This document shows positions 9,401 to 18,486 of a stretch of 42,437 nucleotides of DNA, piece by piece. The translations under genes were made by a program, and so were the position numbers. Every line of letters starts with the position of its first letter. Position 1 is the stretch's first letter. Source of the DNA: a virus; IMG/VR virus record IMGVR_UViG_3300025806_004450, positions 1 to 42,437 of that record; one strand, given 5' to 3'. The notes beneath the pieces are model-generated. The model had not been told where the DNA came from and did not search any database. It saw nothing but the letters and a program-made list of their open reading frames with translations.

Positions 9401-12400
9401 AATGACCCATCAGTTACGTAATCATTCCTAGATATTTCTTCTAAGTTAATTAAAGTTGTAACATCATTATTTTTTATTTGAGTGATTTCATCAATGTCAT
9501 TACTTGTTACCCCAGATATTAAACCTAAAGGGTAATTTTTCAATCTATAATAATCACTATAAATTACAATATCAGCGTTAGTCGCTTCAATTATCGCTCC
9601 AATATTATCTGCCGTTGATAACCCAAATGAAAAAACATCTGGGGCTGATAGATACGTGGTAACAACAAATCTTTTACCATTTGGTGAAATTTGACATTTC
9701 AAGAAATTACCACTAACAAAATCAAAATCAACTTCAGCACTATAATTACCCAATGTTACAGGGGTTAAATCACCAGCAACAGTTAAATTATATTGCCTTA
9801 AATTTTCACCCGATTGAAACACAAAAAAAGTTTTTAAATCATTAGAGAATGTAAATCCATGAGTCGTGTTAAAATTCCAACTATCCGATAATATTACACC
9901 TGAAAAATTATAAGGTGTTGCTAATGTATATCTCCTTACATTTGACCCAGTGCTAGTATATAAATTTAACCCATCATCCGTCATGAATAATTCATTACGA
10001 AATAAATTTTGTGTGAACGCAGTTGTACTAACTAACGTTAACGAACTTAAATCATGGGGTGTACTCATACTATAAATCTCAACAGTACCATCAGTTACAT
10101 CACCATTAGTATATGTTATGTGTAACCCATCAGGTGATACATGAAGACCCCCACCTTGACCTAAAGTTGCTGTACTAGCAGTTAAAGTTGCGGTTGTAAC
10201 ATCCCAAGGCGTTGATAATATATATTGTGTACAATTACTATTATGTAACCCTAAATATAATATAGTCCCATCACTTGACATTGACAAGGCCATAGGGCTA
10301 CCAGTAAAATCACCCTCACTACCAAAATCTAACATATAATTAGGGATGACTTTAAACCATAAATCTGAATTATCGTCAGTTTTAACATGTGATAAAGCAT
10401 TGATGTATTGAATTACTTGGTCTTTTGTTGACCCAGAACCAATCAAGTCAGTTGGGTAAATGTCAATGGTTTTACTTATCATATTATGAGTATGACCCGT
10501 AAGACTGTATCTATCATCTAAATTAATGGAAACTGTACTTCCACTTAATAAATTTAAATCTAAATCCCCAGTTAATTCATTAAATGTACCACCTGTTAAA
10601 TAATCATCTGTTGGTATATAATCAGTTATTTCAGATATTGTATGTGTATGACCAGTATTAGTTATTTCATTAAAATCATGTGTATGACCTGTTAATGAAT
10701 ATCTCCCATCTAAATTAACTGAAACTGTACTACCACTTTGAAGTGTGCTTTCAAATAATCCAGTGCTTGTATTAAATGTATGGCCAGTTAAGTAATCATC
10801 TGATAAACCGATATGAGTATGACCTGTTGTACTAAATATTTCAGTTAAATTTGTATCACCACTATATATTGTGTCACCACTTATTGAAGTAGCACTGATT
10901 GATATAAATGATGGGGTGTTTGTTATGGTCCAACCTGAAAGCGTGCTATCCCATTGGATAATATCTAAATTACTTTCACTACCACCACTCCAAGTAGTTT
11001 CTTGTAAATCATAAAAGTGTGGGTATCTATGTGGTCTAACAAATACACTACCGTTAGCATCATTATGAATTACAATTGCGAGTTCAATTTTTAAGTTAGG
11101 CGATATAGGTTCGATGTTAGTTAAACCACCAACAATTGTTGGGGAAACCCATAATAAATCACCATCATTCCAAGTTTCACCATAAGGCGCACCAGTTGCG
11201 TTTATACCACGAACTAAACCGAAATCAGTTACATATCCATCATCTCCATTAATAATATCTTCAGTTGCAATTCCCAAGGTATATTTAACTGGAATTGTGC
11301 CATCAGCAATCATATATTCACCAAGAATTTTACCACTAGAACCTAAAGTTCCAGCTGCATAAACAACTCTACCATTCTCAATAGTGGCCCCACTTTGATT
11401 TTTAACGTAATAAAAAAGTTCTTCACCAATTTGTTGTTGTACATTAGAGCCATGCATACCCAAACTTAAAGTACCATTATCTTCATCCCAATATATTCTA
11501 CCTTCAACAATAGTATTACCAGTATATCCAGTGTTAAATTGTATAAAATCAACAGGGTTTATTGTTGTTGCTGAAACATTAACCGCCACAACTTCATTAA
11601 AAATACCAGTACCTGTTACAGTAATGTCACCATTAACAGTTAAACCACTAACAGTGGTTAATGTAACACTTAAATCAGGTAAATCTTCATTTCGTTCAAT
11701 ATCAAACGTATTAGTTAAACCATTATAAGTAAATCCAGTTACAAAAGTATCCGTATAGGCCGAAGTATTTAAATACCTACCATCTAAATCATAAACAACA
11801 GTTCCACCTGAGACCCTAGTAAGAGTTACCTCCCCATTTGCTGTATTAAAATTACCTGAAGTAATATAATCATCTGATAAACCTATATGTGTATGCCCAG
11901 TTAATGAATATCTATCATCTAAATTAACACTATACGTACTTCCACTTAACCTAGTAAATTCTAATTCACCAGTATTTGTATTAAATGTAGTTCCAGTAGT
12001 ATAATCATCCGTTGGTATGTAATCAGTTATTTCAGATATTGTATGAGTATGCCCAGTAAGGCTGTATCTATCATCTAAATTAATTGTAACTGTTGAACCT
12101 GATTGAAGGTTTAAATCTAAATCCCCAGTATTTACATCAAAATCACCAGAAACTAAATAATCATCAGATAAACCAATGTGAGTATGTCCAGTTAGGCTAT
12201 ATCTTCCATCAAGGTTAACTGAAACAGTTGAACCTGATTGTAAGGTACTTTCAAATAAACCAGTTGAAGTATTAAATGTATGAGTTATTAAATAATCATC
12301 TGATAAACCAATATGAGTATGACCTGTTAATGAATATCTACCATCTAAATCATAAACAACAGTTCCACCTGATAATCTAGTTAAAGTCACTTCTCCAGTT

Positions 12401-15400
12401 CCAGTATTAAAATCACCATTTGATACATAATCATCTGTTGGTATATAATCAGTTATTTCGGATATTGTATGAGTATGACCTGTGTTAGTTATTTCATTAA
12501 AATCATGAGTATGCCCCGTAAGACTGTACCTTCCATCAAGGTTTTCAACAATAGTTCCACCTGAGACCCTAGTAAGGGTTAAATCACCATTTGTTGTGTT
12601 GAAATCACTATTTGATACATAATCATCTGATAAACCAATATGTGTATGCCCCGTTAGAGCGTATCTGTCGTCAAGGTTTATGGTAACTGTACTACCTGAT
12701 TGAAGGTTTAAATCTAAATCACCAGTTAATTCATTAAATGTACCACCAGTTAAATAATCATCAGATAAACCAATATGTGTATGTCCAGTAAGACTATATC
12801 TATCATCTAAATTAATAGAAACTGTACTTCCACTTAATAAATTTAAATCTAAATTACCAGTTAATTCATTAAAATCACCAGAAACTAAATAATCATCTGT
12901 ATTTGGCGTTTCAGTAAACCCAGTTAAATATCTATCATCTAAATTAATAGTAACTGTACTACCTGATTGAAGATTTAAATCTAAATTACCAGTATTTACA
13001 TCAAAATCACCAGAAACTAAATAATCATCTGATAAACCAATATGAGTATGTCCAGTTAGGCTATATCTATCATCTAAATTAATGGTAACTGTACTACCTG
13101 ACTGAAGATTTAAATCTAAATCACCAGTATTTACATCAAAATCACCAGAAACTAAATAATCATCAGATAAACCAATATGAGTATGACCTGTTAATGAATA
13201 TCTATCATCTAAATTAATAGAAACAGTTGAACCTGACTGAAGATTTAAATCTAAATCACCAGTTAATTCATTAAATGTACCACTTGTTAAATAATCATCT
13301 GTATTTGGCGTTTCAGTAAACCCAGTTAAATATCTACCATCTAAATCAACGGTAATATTATTATCATCACCAACATCATGTAATGTTAAAACACCGTCAC
13401 CCGTATTAAATGTCGCACCTGTAATTGAGTTATCATAAGCTATATCCCAATTAGTTGAATTATCAGTAAAATCAGTTATATCAGATATCTCATGCGTATG
13501 TCCCGTAAGACTGTACCTATCATCTAAATTAATTGTAACTGTACTACCAGATAATAAATTTAAATCCAATTCACCAGTACTTGTATTAAAAGTACCGCCA
13601 GTTAAATAATCATCAGATAAACCTACATGTGTATGTCCAGTTAATGAATATCTTCCATCAAGGTTGACCGAAACAGTGCTTCCACTTTGAAGTGTACTTT
13701 CAAATAAACCAGTTGAAGTATTAAATGTATGACCTGTTAAGTAATCATCTGATAAACCAATATGAGTATGCCCCGTAAGACTATATCTATCATCTAAATT
13801 AACACTATACGTATTACCGCTTAACCTAGTAAATTCTAATTCACCAGTATTTGTATTAAATGTAGTTCCAGTAGTATAATCATCCGTTGGTATGTAATCA
13901 GTTATTTCAGATATTGTATGAGTATGCCCAGTAAGGCTGTATCTATCATCTAAATTAATTGTAACCGTTGAACCTGATTGAAGGTTTAAATCTAAATCCC
14001 CAGTACTTACATTAAATGTACCACCTGTTAAATAATCATCTGTATTTGGTGTTTCAGTAAACCCAGTTAAATATCTATCATCTAAATTAATAGTAACCGT
14101 TGAGCCTGATTGAAGATTTAAATCTAAATCACCAGTTAATTCATTAAATGTACCACCTGTTAAATAATCATCTGATAAACCAATATGAGTATGTCCTGTT
14201 AGGCTATATCTATCATCAAGGTTTATTGTAACTGTACTTCCAGATAATAAATTTAAATCTAAATCACCAGTTAATTCATCAAAATCACCAGAAACTAAAT
14301 AATCATCTGTATTTGGTGTTTCAGTAAATCCAGTTAAATATCTACCATCTAAATCTTCGGTTATTGTATCACCTGATAATGTTCTTAACGTTAATTCACC
14401 ATTTAAAGTGTTAAATGTCATTCCTGTAACTACGTCACCTGAACCACCTACACCACCTGTACTATCAGTGAAATTAGCTGTTAAGGTACTACCATCTTTT
14501 TGTTGAAGAGTTATAGTTTTAGTTGCACTACCCGTAACAGTCATCCCAGTAATTGAATCATTGTATGCTGTATCCCAATTACTTGTATCACCAGAAGTGA
14601 AACCTAAATCAGTATTATATGTTCCACCACTTAACCTAGTAAATTCAATAATACCACTTGAAGGGTTAAATGTAGTTCCAGTAGTATAATCATCACCAGT
14701 TGTAGCTGATAATGGCAAATACCTACCATCAAGGTTAACTGAAACTGTACCACCTGATTGTAATGTACTTTCAAATAAACCATTTGAAGTGTTAAATGTA
14801 TGGTCAGTTAAATAATCATCTGATAAACCAATATGAGTATGCCCCGTTAGAGCGTATCTGTCGTCAAGGTTTATTGTAACTGTACTTCCAGATAATAAAT
14901 TTAAATCTAAATCACCAGTTAATTCATTAAATGTACCACCTGTTAAATAATCATCTGTATTTAATATGGTTGAAGCTGAGATAGTTAAATATCTACCATC
15001 TAAATCAACGTTATATGTATCACCACTTAATCTAGTAAATTCAATAATACCATCAGAGGTGTTAAATGTAGCCCCAGTGGTGTAATCATCTGATAAGCCG
15101 ATATGAGTGTGTCCAGTAAGACTATATCTACCATCAAGGTTTTCAACAATAGTTCCACCTGATAATCTAGTTAATGTTAAATCACCAGTACTTACATTAA
15201 ATGTAGTTCCAGTGATGTAATCATCAGTATTAATAGTATCCCCTGAACTTGCCGTGTAGTTATCTGTTAAGTATTCCCTAGTAATTAATACCCTACCAGT
15301 AGTTTCATTACTAATTAAGGTTGTTGTTAAACTTGGTACCACTATTGTTCTATCGGTATTCAATAAAAGAACTTTATCTTGTTGACCTTCAGTTATTTGA

Positions 15401-17913
15401 TTAGTTGCTGTGTTCCCTAATGAGAATACTATATCCCCAGTATTATCACCAACCATTATATTTAGGTTCTTACCTGTAATAAGACCATGCGCTCTTAACC
15501 ATGGTGCAAAATAAGAATCATTTGGAATACCTATATAGACACCCTCATTGAATGCATCTCCATTAACAGTTGCTCTATAACCTGATATTGCAGCATTACC
15601 TACCGTATCTGTATTATTTACAAGATATCCTGTTGCCTTATTATTAGAACTCTCTACATAAAATCCTTCATTATCTGAAACAGGTTTAACTCGATTTCCA
15701 AAATAAGAATTTAAAGGGTTTATTACTGACTCTACTGTTTCAGTAAACCCAGTTAAATACCTACCATCTAAATTAACACTTACTGTACCACCTGATTGTA
15801 ATGTACTTTCAAATAAACCAGTACTTGTATTAAATGTATGACCTGTTATGTAATCATCTGTATTTGGTGTTTCAGTAAAACCAGTTAAATATCTATCATC
15901 AAGGTTTATGGTAACAGTTGAACCTGATTGAAGGTTTAAATCTAAATCACCAGTACTTGTATTAAATGTACCACCTGTTAAGTAATCATCAGATAAACCA
16001 ATATGAGTATGTCCTGTTAATGAATATCTATCATCTAAATTAACACTATATGTATCACCACTTAACCTAGTAAATTCTAATTCACCAGTATTTGCATTAA
16101 ATGTAGTTCCAGTAGTATAATCATCATCAGTTGTAGCTGATAATGGTAAATATCTTCCATCTAAATTAACTGAAACCGTTGAACCTGATTGTAAGGTACT
16201 TTCAAATAAACCATTTGAAGTGTTAAATGTATGGTCAGTTAAATAATCATCTGTATTTGGTGATTCAGTAAACCCAGTTAAATACCTTCCATCAAGGTTT
16301 TCAACAATAGTTCCACCTGAGACCCTAGTAAGGGTTAAATCACCATTTGTTGTGTTGAATGTTACCCCACTTAAATAATCATCTGTATTTGGTGTTTCAG
16401 TAAACCCAGTCAAATATCTATCATCAAGGTTTATGGTAACTGTACTACCTGACTGAAGATTTAAATCTAAATCACCAGTTAATTCATTAAATGTACCACC
16501 TGTTAAATAATCATCTGTATTTGGTGTTTCAGTAAATCCAGTCAAATATCTATCATCTAAATTAATAGAAACTGTACTTCCTGATTGAAGGTTTAAATCT
16601 AAATCACCAGTACTTACATTAAATGTACCACCTGTTAAATAATCATCTGTATTTGGTGTTTCAGTAAATCCAGTTAAATATCTATCATCAAGGTTTATTG
16701 TAACTGTACTTCCTGATTGAAGGTTTAAATCTAAATCACCAGTACTTACATTAAATGTACCACCTGTTAAATAATCATCTGATAAACCAATATGAGTATG
16801 TCCAGTAAGACTATATCTATCATCTAAATTTTCAGTTATTGTCGAACCTGATAATGTTCTTAATTCTAAATCACCATTTAAAGTGTTGAATGTCATTCCT
16901 GTAACTACATCACCTGAACCACCACCTGCATTATCAGTGAAATTAGCCGTTAAGGTACTACCATCTTTTTGTTGAAGAGTAATAGTTTTAGAAACCGTAC
17001 CAGTTACAGTTATCCCAGTAATAGAGTCATCATAAGCTATATCCCAATTACTTGTATCACCAGAAGTGAAACCTAAATCAGTATTATATGTTCCACCACT
17101 TAACCTGGTAAATTCAATAATACCACTTGATGAGTTAAATGTAGTTCCAGTAGTATAATCATCACCAGTTGTAGCTGATAATGGCAAATACCTACCATCT
17201 AAATTAGTGGTTATTGAATCACCTGAAACCGTTGTAATAATTAATTCACCAGTTGTTGCACTAAAAGTGGCACCAGTTATGAAATTATCTGTTGTAATCG
17301 CACTAAATTCAACTTCATATATATCACCAAGCTCATCCCTTGTTAAAACGGTTGTTACGCCAGTTAAAGAATCTGGTTTATCAGCTAAAATTAATCGTTT
17401 TGTTCTTGTAATCCCTAAAACGTCAACCCAGATAGTTCTATCAGTAAAATCTGCCGATTCACCACTTAATATTAATATATTATTACTGATAGTTTCACCA
17501 GTCCATTCTTGAACACCAACCTCTTCAATTGAAGTTACTGTAAAATCATATGAAGAACCCGTATATGCGCTATATATTGTATTACCATCAATAAGGTAAG
17601 GTCCAATTCCTTGAAATCCAAACCCATTTTGTGTATCACCTGAAGTTGAATCTGTTATTGCAACTAAAGTAATTGCACCTGAACCCATCCTAGAATCACC
17701 AAAAGTGATATTAGTTGTGTCAGAATTACCAGAAAAAGTAGAGACAATATTAATTAAAGTACTAGTTGTTGTAATAGAGGAATTTAAAACCCCACCAGTG
17801 AGCCCACTATAATGCACACCAAAGTCTGTTGACCCAGAGAGTTGTGTGTTAGTTGATTCATATTGTTTTACTTGTCGGTTATTTGAATAATCTATTTTAG
17901 TTACAAAAGACAT
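6499..17913 (-). CDS. Giant repetitive tail fibre protein (3804 aa)
   Basis: A single open frame of 11.4 kb. The N-terminus MSFVTKIDYSNNRQVKQY matches the partial fibre at 1-672. Most of the protein consists of about 45 copies (counted on LD[DG]RY) of a ~42-residue repeat: DDYLTGGTFN...TGDLDLNLQSGSTVTINLDDRY, joined by linkers LTGFTETPNT or SLTGHTHIGLS. The linker HTH resembles the HxH metal sites of T4 long-tail-fibre needles. Non-repeat modules interrupt the array: VESVINPL modules at about residues 720-890 and 3507-3672, a GEELFYYVKNQSGATIENG phage-structural module at ~2050-2345, a beta-propeller-like region at ~2480-2775, and a RGGGIGFKNNDG module at ~3160-3345. The last ~130 residues form a separate C-terminal domain. 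It is probably trimeric and very long. The start lies next to the divergent promoter region. Confidence 0.88.
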   Translation of the reverse strand: MSFVTKIDYSNNRQVKQYESTNTQLSGSTDFGVHYSGLTGGVLNSSITTTSTLINIVSTFSGNSDTTNITFGDSRMGSGAITLVAITDSTSGDTQNGFGFQGIGPYLIDGNTIYSAYTGSSYDFTVTSIEEVGVQEWTGETISNNILILSGESADFTDRTIWVDVLGITRTKRLILADKPDSLTGVTTVLTRDELGDIYEVEFSAITTDNFITGATFSATTGELIITTVSGDSITTNLDGRYLPLSATTGDDYTTGTTFNSSSGIIEFTRLSGGTYNTDLGFTSGDTSNWDIAYDDSITGITVTGTVSKTITLQQKDGSTLTANFTDNAGGGSGDVVTGMTFNTLNGDLELRTLSGSTITENLDDRYSLTGHTHIGLSDDYLTGGTFNVSTGDLDLNLQSGSTVTINLDDRYLTGFTETPNTDDYLTGGTFNVSTGDLDLNLQSGSTVSINLDDRYLTGFTETPNTDDYLTGGTFNELTGDLDLNLQSGSTVTINLDDRYLTGFTETPNTDDYLSGVTFNTTNGDLTLTRVSGGTIVENLDGRYLTGFTESPNTDDYLTDHTFNTSNGLFESTLQSGSTVSVNLDGRYLPLSATTDDDYTTGTTFNANTGELEFTRLSGDTYSVNLDDRYSLTGHTHIGLSDDYLTGGTFNTSTGDLDLNLQSGSTVTINLDDRYLTGFTETPNTDDYITGHTFNTSTGLFESTLQSGGTVSVNLDGRYLTGFTETVESVINPLNSYFGNRVKPVSDNEGFYVESSNNKATGYLVNNTDTVGNAAISGYRATVNGDAFNEGVYIGIPNDSYFAPWLRAHGLITGKNLNIMVGDNTGDIVFSLGNTATNQITEGQQDKVLLLNTDRTIVVPSLTTTLISNETTGRVLITREYLTDNYTASSGDTINTDDYITGTTFNVSTGDLTLTRLSGGTIVENLDGRYSLTGHTHIGLSDDYTTGATFNTSDGIIEFTRLSGDTYNVDLDGRYLTISASTILNTDDYLTGGTFNELTGDLDLNLLSGSTVTINLDDRYALTGHTHIGLSDDYLTDHTFNTSNGLFESTLQSGGTVSVNLDGRYLPLSATTGDDYTTGTTFNPSSGIIEFTRLSGGTYNTDLGFTSGDTSNWDTAYNDSITGMTVTGSATKTITLQQKDGSTLTANFTDSTGGVGGSGDVVTGMTFNTLNGELTLRTLSGDTITEDLDGRYLTGFTETPNTDDYLVSGDFDELTGDLDLNLLSGSTVTINLDDRYSLTGHTHIGLSDDYLTGGTFNELTGDLDLNLQSGSTVTINLDDRYLTGFTETPNTDDYLTGGTFNVSTGDLDLNLQSGSTVTINLDDRYSLTGHTHTISEITDYIPTDDYTTGTTFNTNTGELEFTRLSGNTYSVNLDDRYSLTGHTHIGLSDDYLTGHTFNTSTGLFESTLQSGSTVSVNLDGRYSLTGHTHVGLSDDYLTGGTFNTSTGELDLNLLSGSTVTINLDDRYSLTGHTHEISDITDFTDNSTNWDIAYDNSITGATFNTGDGVLTLHDVGDDNNITVDLDGRYLTGFTETPNTDDYLTSGTFNELTGDLDLNLQSGSTVSINLDDRYSLTGHTHIGLSDDYLVSGDFDVNTGDLDLNLQSGSTVTINLDDRYSLTGHTHIGLSDDYLVSGDFDVNTGNLDLNLQSGSTVTINLDDRYLTGFTETPNTDDYLVSGDFNELTGNLDLNLLSGSTVSINLDDRYSLTGHTHIGLSDDYLTGGTFNELTGDLDLNLQSGSTVTINLDDRYALTGHTHIGLSDDYVSNSDFNTTNGDLTLTRVSGGTIVENLDGRYSLTGHTHDFNEITNTGHTHTISEITDYIPTDDYVSNGDFNTGTGEVTLTRLSGGTVVYDLDGRYSLTGHTHIGLSDDYLITHTFNTSTGLFESTLQSGSTVSVNLDGRYSLTGHTHIGLSDDYLVSGDFDVNTGDLDLNLQSGSTVTINLDDRYSLTGHTHTISEITDYIPTDDYTTGTTFNTNTGELEFTRLSGSTYSVNLDDRYSLTGHTHIGLSDDYITSGNFNTANGEVTLTRVSGGTVVYDLDGRYLNTSAYTDTFVTGFTYNGLTNTFDIERNEDLPDLSVTLTTVSGLTVNGDITVTGTGIFNEVVAVNVSATTINPVDFIQFNTGYTGNTIVEGRIYWDEDNGTLSLGMHGSNVQQQIGEELFYYVKNQSGATIENGRVVYAAGTLGSSGKILGEYMIADGTIPVKYTLGIATEDIINGDDGYVTDFGLVRGINATGAPYGETWNDGDLLWVSPTIVGGLTNIEPISPNLKIELAIVIHNDANGSVFVRPHRYPHFYDLQETTWSGGSESNLDIIQWDSTLSGWTITNTPSFISISATSISGDTIYSGDTNLTEIFSTTGHTHIGLSDDYLTGHTFNTSTGLFESTLQSGSTVSVNLDGRYSLTGHTHDFNEITNTGHTHTISEITDYIPTDDYLTGGTFNELTGDLDLNLLSGSTVSINLDDRYSLTGHTHNMISKTIDIYPTDLIGSGSTKDQVIQYINALSHVKTDDNSDLWFKVIPNYMLDFGSEGDFTGSPMALSMSSDGTILYLGLHNSNCTQYILSTPWDVTTATLTASTATLGQGGGLHVSPDGLHITYTNGDVTDGTVEIYSMSTPHDLSSLTLVSTTAFTQNLFRNELFMTDDGLNLYTSTGSNVRRYTLATPYNFSGVILSDSWNFNTTHGFTFSNDLKTFFVFQSGENLRQYNLTVAGDLTPVTLGNYSAEVDFDFVSGNFLKCQISPNGKRFVVTTYLSAPDVFSFGLSTADNIGAIIEATNADIVIYSDYYRLKNYPLGLISGVTSNDIDEITQIKNNDVTTLINLEEISRNDYVTDGSFNPANGEVTLTRLSGGTIVYDLDGRYSLTGHTHTISEITDYIPTDDYLTSGTFNELTGDLDLNLLSGSTVSINLDDRYSLNDHTHIGLSDDYLITHTFNTSTGLFESTLQSGSTVSVNLDGRYSLTGHTHTISEITDYIPTDDYVSSGSFNTSNGEVTLTRLSGGTIVYDLDGRYSLDDHTHIGLSDDYLVSGDFDVNTGDLDLNLKSGSTVTINLDDRYSLTGHTHIGLSDDYLTTHTFNTSTGLFESTLQSGSTVSVNLDGRYSLTTHTHIGLSDDYLTSGTFNELTGDLDLNLLSGSTVTINLDDRYLTDSTLQSVYEASTPSTITTDATRGSLKLKRGVGASVYPLEIQNSAGNSNFIVRDDGYFSGNGDMFVLGNITAQNSLITTSVSGFGANITTLFINGGAGDLTRGGGIGFKNNDGSIFGANYILNNKFRMGTVTAHDWEFVRTNVAVGGIDTNGLYLTGNIRASGATLSSLSTQNDELITLMIDGSGVVGTRELGTGAFVASGASNTDNYVISGDFNPANGEVTLTRLSGGTVVYDLDGRYSLTGHTHDFNEITNTGHTHTISEITDYVPTDDYLTSGTFNELTGDLDLNLLSGSTVSINLDDRYSLTGHTHTISEITDYIPTDDYLVSGTFNELTGDLDLNLQSGSTVSINLDDRYLTGFTEIVESVINPLDSYFGNRVKPVSDNEGFYVESALNKATGYLVNNTDTVGNAALSGFRAVINNDAFGKGIYVGVQNSNYYAPWLRERGHINGNAINITTGDNTGDIVFSLGNTASDNITEAAQDKVLLLNTDRTIVVPSLTTTLISNETTGRVLITREYLTDNYTANSGIDGVYLPLSGGTLTGPVTGTTFNVSNALLDYQENVNVDTGSPKVIGIISKLSYDAVFFDYVVKNGSNLRAGIVMAVHDGTSVTYTDTSTSDLGDTSGVSFTVDISGNDLRLNATVTTDNWIIKALIRGI
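6893..7395 (-). repeat. Fibre module VESVINPL, copy B
   Basis: Second copy of the module in the same giant gene, close to its C-terminal end. It encodes VESVINPLDSYFGNRVKP and ends LTDNYTANSG. Differences from copy A cluster in the middle (GYRATVNGDAFNEGVYIG against GFRAVINNDAFGKGIYVG and neighbouring residues), while the flanks are nearly identical. Boundaries are approximate. Confidence 0.85.
8460..17215 (-). repeat. Coding repeat array of the giant fibre
   Basis: In-frame tandem repeats of about 125 bp encode the DDY...LDDRY unit. Neighbouring copies differ mainly at synonymous sites and in a few alternating cassettes: LDLNLQSGSTVTIN, LFESTLQSGSTVSVN, LTLTRLSGGTIVEN, LEFTRLSGDTYSVN. The array is broken by unique modules near 15240-15740, 10870-11760 and 9430-10480, and two further copies lie beyond 7870 toward the 3' end. 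The patchwork order of cassettes indicates repeated unequal recombination. Confidence 0.85.
15241..15750 (-). repeat. Fibre module VESVINPL, copy A
   Basis: It encodes VESVINPLNSYFGNRVKP through LLLNTDRTIVVPSLTT to LTDNYTA. Copy B (6893-7395) encodes the same module with few changes, and positions 1-250 encode the first part of a third copy. Stretches such as 15665-15745 are almost base-for-base identical to 180-265. That implies recent duplication or ongoing gene conversion between fibre genes. Boundaries are approximate. Confidence 0.85.
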
Positions 17914-17917
17914 TAAT

Positions 17918-17971
17918 ATACGTTTTTATATAAATATTAACTTTTTCGCTTATATTTATATAAAAACGTAT
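17918..17971. promoter_or_regulatory. Perfect 20-bp inverted repeat with divergent T4-late-type promoters
   Basis: The left arm 17918-17937 (ATACGTTTTTATATAAATAT) and right arm 17952-17971 are perfect reverse complements around a 14-nt spacer. They fill the space between the divergent starts at 17913 (minus) and 17974 (plus). The T4 late-promoter consensus TATAAATA is present at 17929-17936 on the plus strand and at 17960-17953 on the minus strand, each about 38-40 nt ahead of the gene it points to. Read outward, each arm ends 2-4 nt before an ATG, so both genes also share the same leader. The gp55-like sigma factor at 39677 is a plausible reader. The symmetry is seen directly; promoter function is inference. 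Confidence 0.6.
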
Positions 17972-17973
17972 TT

Positions 17974-18486
17974 ATGCAAACTTTAAAGAAAAGGGATATT
18001 AAAGGATACAAACCAAAAGGTAAGATAAAAAAAGTCAAAGATGACTTGGAAGGTGACTTGGAGGAAACTGAAATAGTTGATGAGTTAGTAAATGGTTTGG
18101 GTGGTAGTATATCTGGTGATGAAAAGAATGTAAATAATAGTGAGATTAAAACAGCACCACAAAATACAACTGACCAACACGCAGACACAGCTATTCAACC
18201 GAATAGACCGCTATATAATGTTAATAGTATTGGTGGTCGCTCTATGGGTAGTAGAATTCAAGCAAGTTATAAAATAGCAAAGGATAAAGCAATCACATTA
18301 TTAGAAGATTTAGATACTGATTTTAATGATAATTCAATTATTGACACTAAAGAGTTGCCAGATGGGGTAACAAGAAAAATGTTAGATTTAGTAAAAAGTG
18401 TTGAACTAAATGGTTTATCAAACGATATTAATAAAATAGAAATGATATTAAATTTCATTAATAGTAAATTAAAACCAAATGCCTAA
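17974..18486 (+). CDS. Hypothetical protein, first gene of plus-strand block (170 aa)
   Basis: Starts MQTLKKRDIKGYKPKGKIKK, a strongly basic head, followed by an acidic stretch (DDLEGDLEETEIVDELV), a Gly/Asn-rich linker and a helical C-terminal half (KAITLLEDLDTDFNDNSI onward). This polarity is common in small phage head or tail proteins, but no family is recognised. It is transcribed divergently from the giant fibre from the inverted-repeat region and overlaps the next gene by 8 bp, so it leads an operon of five small genes ending at the terminator near 20647. Confidence 0.65.
   Translation: MQTLKKRDIKGYKPKGKIKKVKDDLEGDLEETEIVDELVNGLGGSISGDEKNVNNSEIKTAPQNTTDQHADTAIQPNRPLYNVNSIGGRSMGSRIQASYKIAKDKAITLLEDLDTDFNDNSIIDTKELPDGVTRKMLDLVKSVELNGLSNDINKIEMILNFINSKLKPNA

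Noticed and set aside
6499-17913. Regularly spaced near-identical repeats resembling a CRISPR-like or intergenic repeat array
   Set aside because: The repeats lie in one continuous open frame and encode a protein repeat; differences are largely synonymous. It is a coding array.
17937-18188. Hydrophobic 83-residue reading frame on the minus strand
   Set aside because: It lies antisense to the first plus-strand gene, covers the inverted repeat, and its hydrophobicity is the expected complement of a Lys/Asp-rich gene. Shadow frame.
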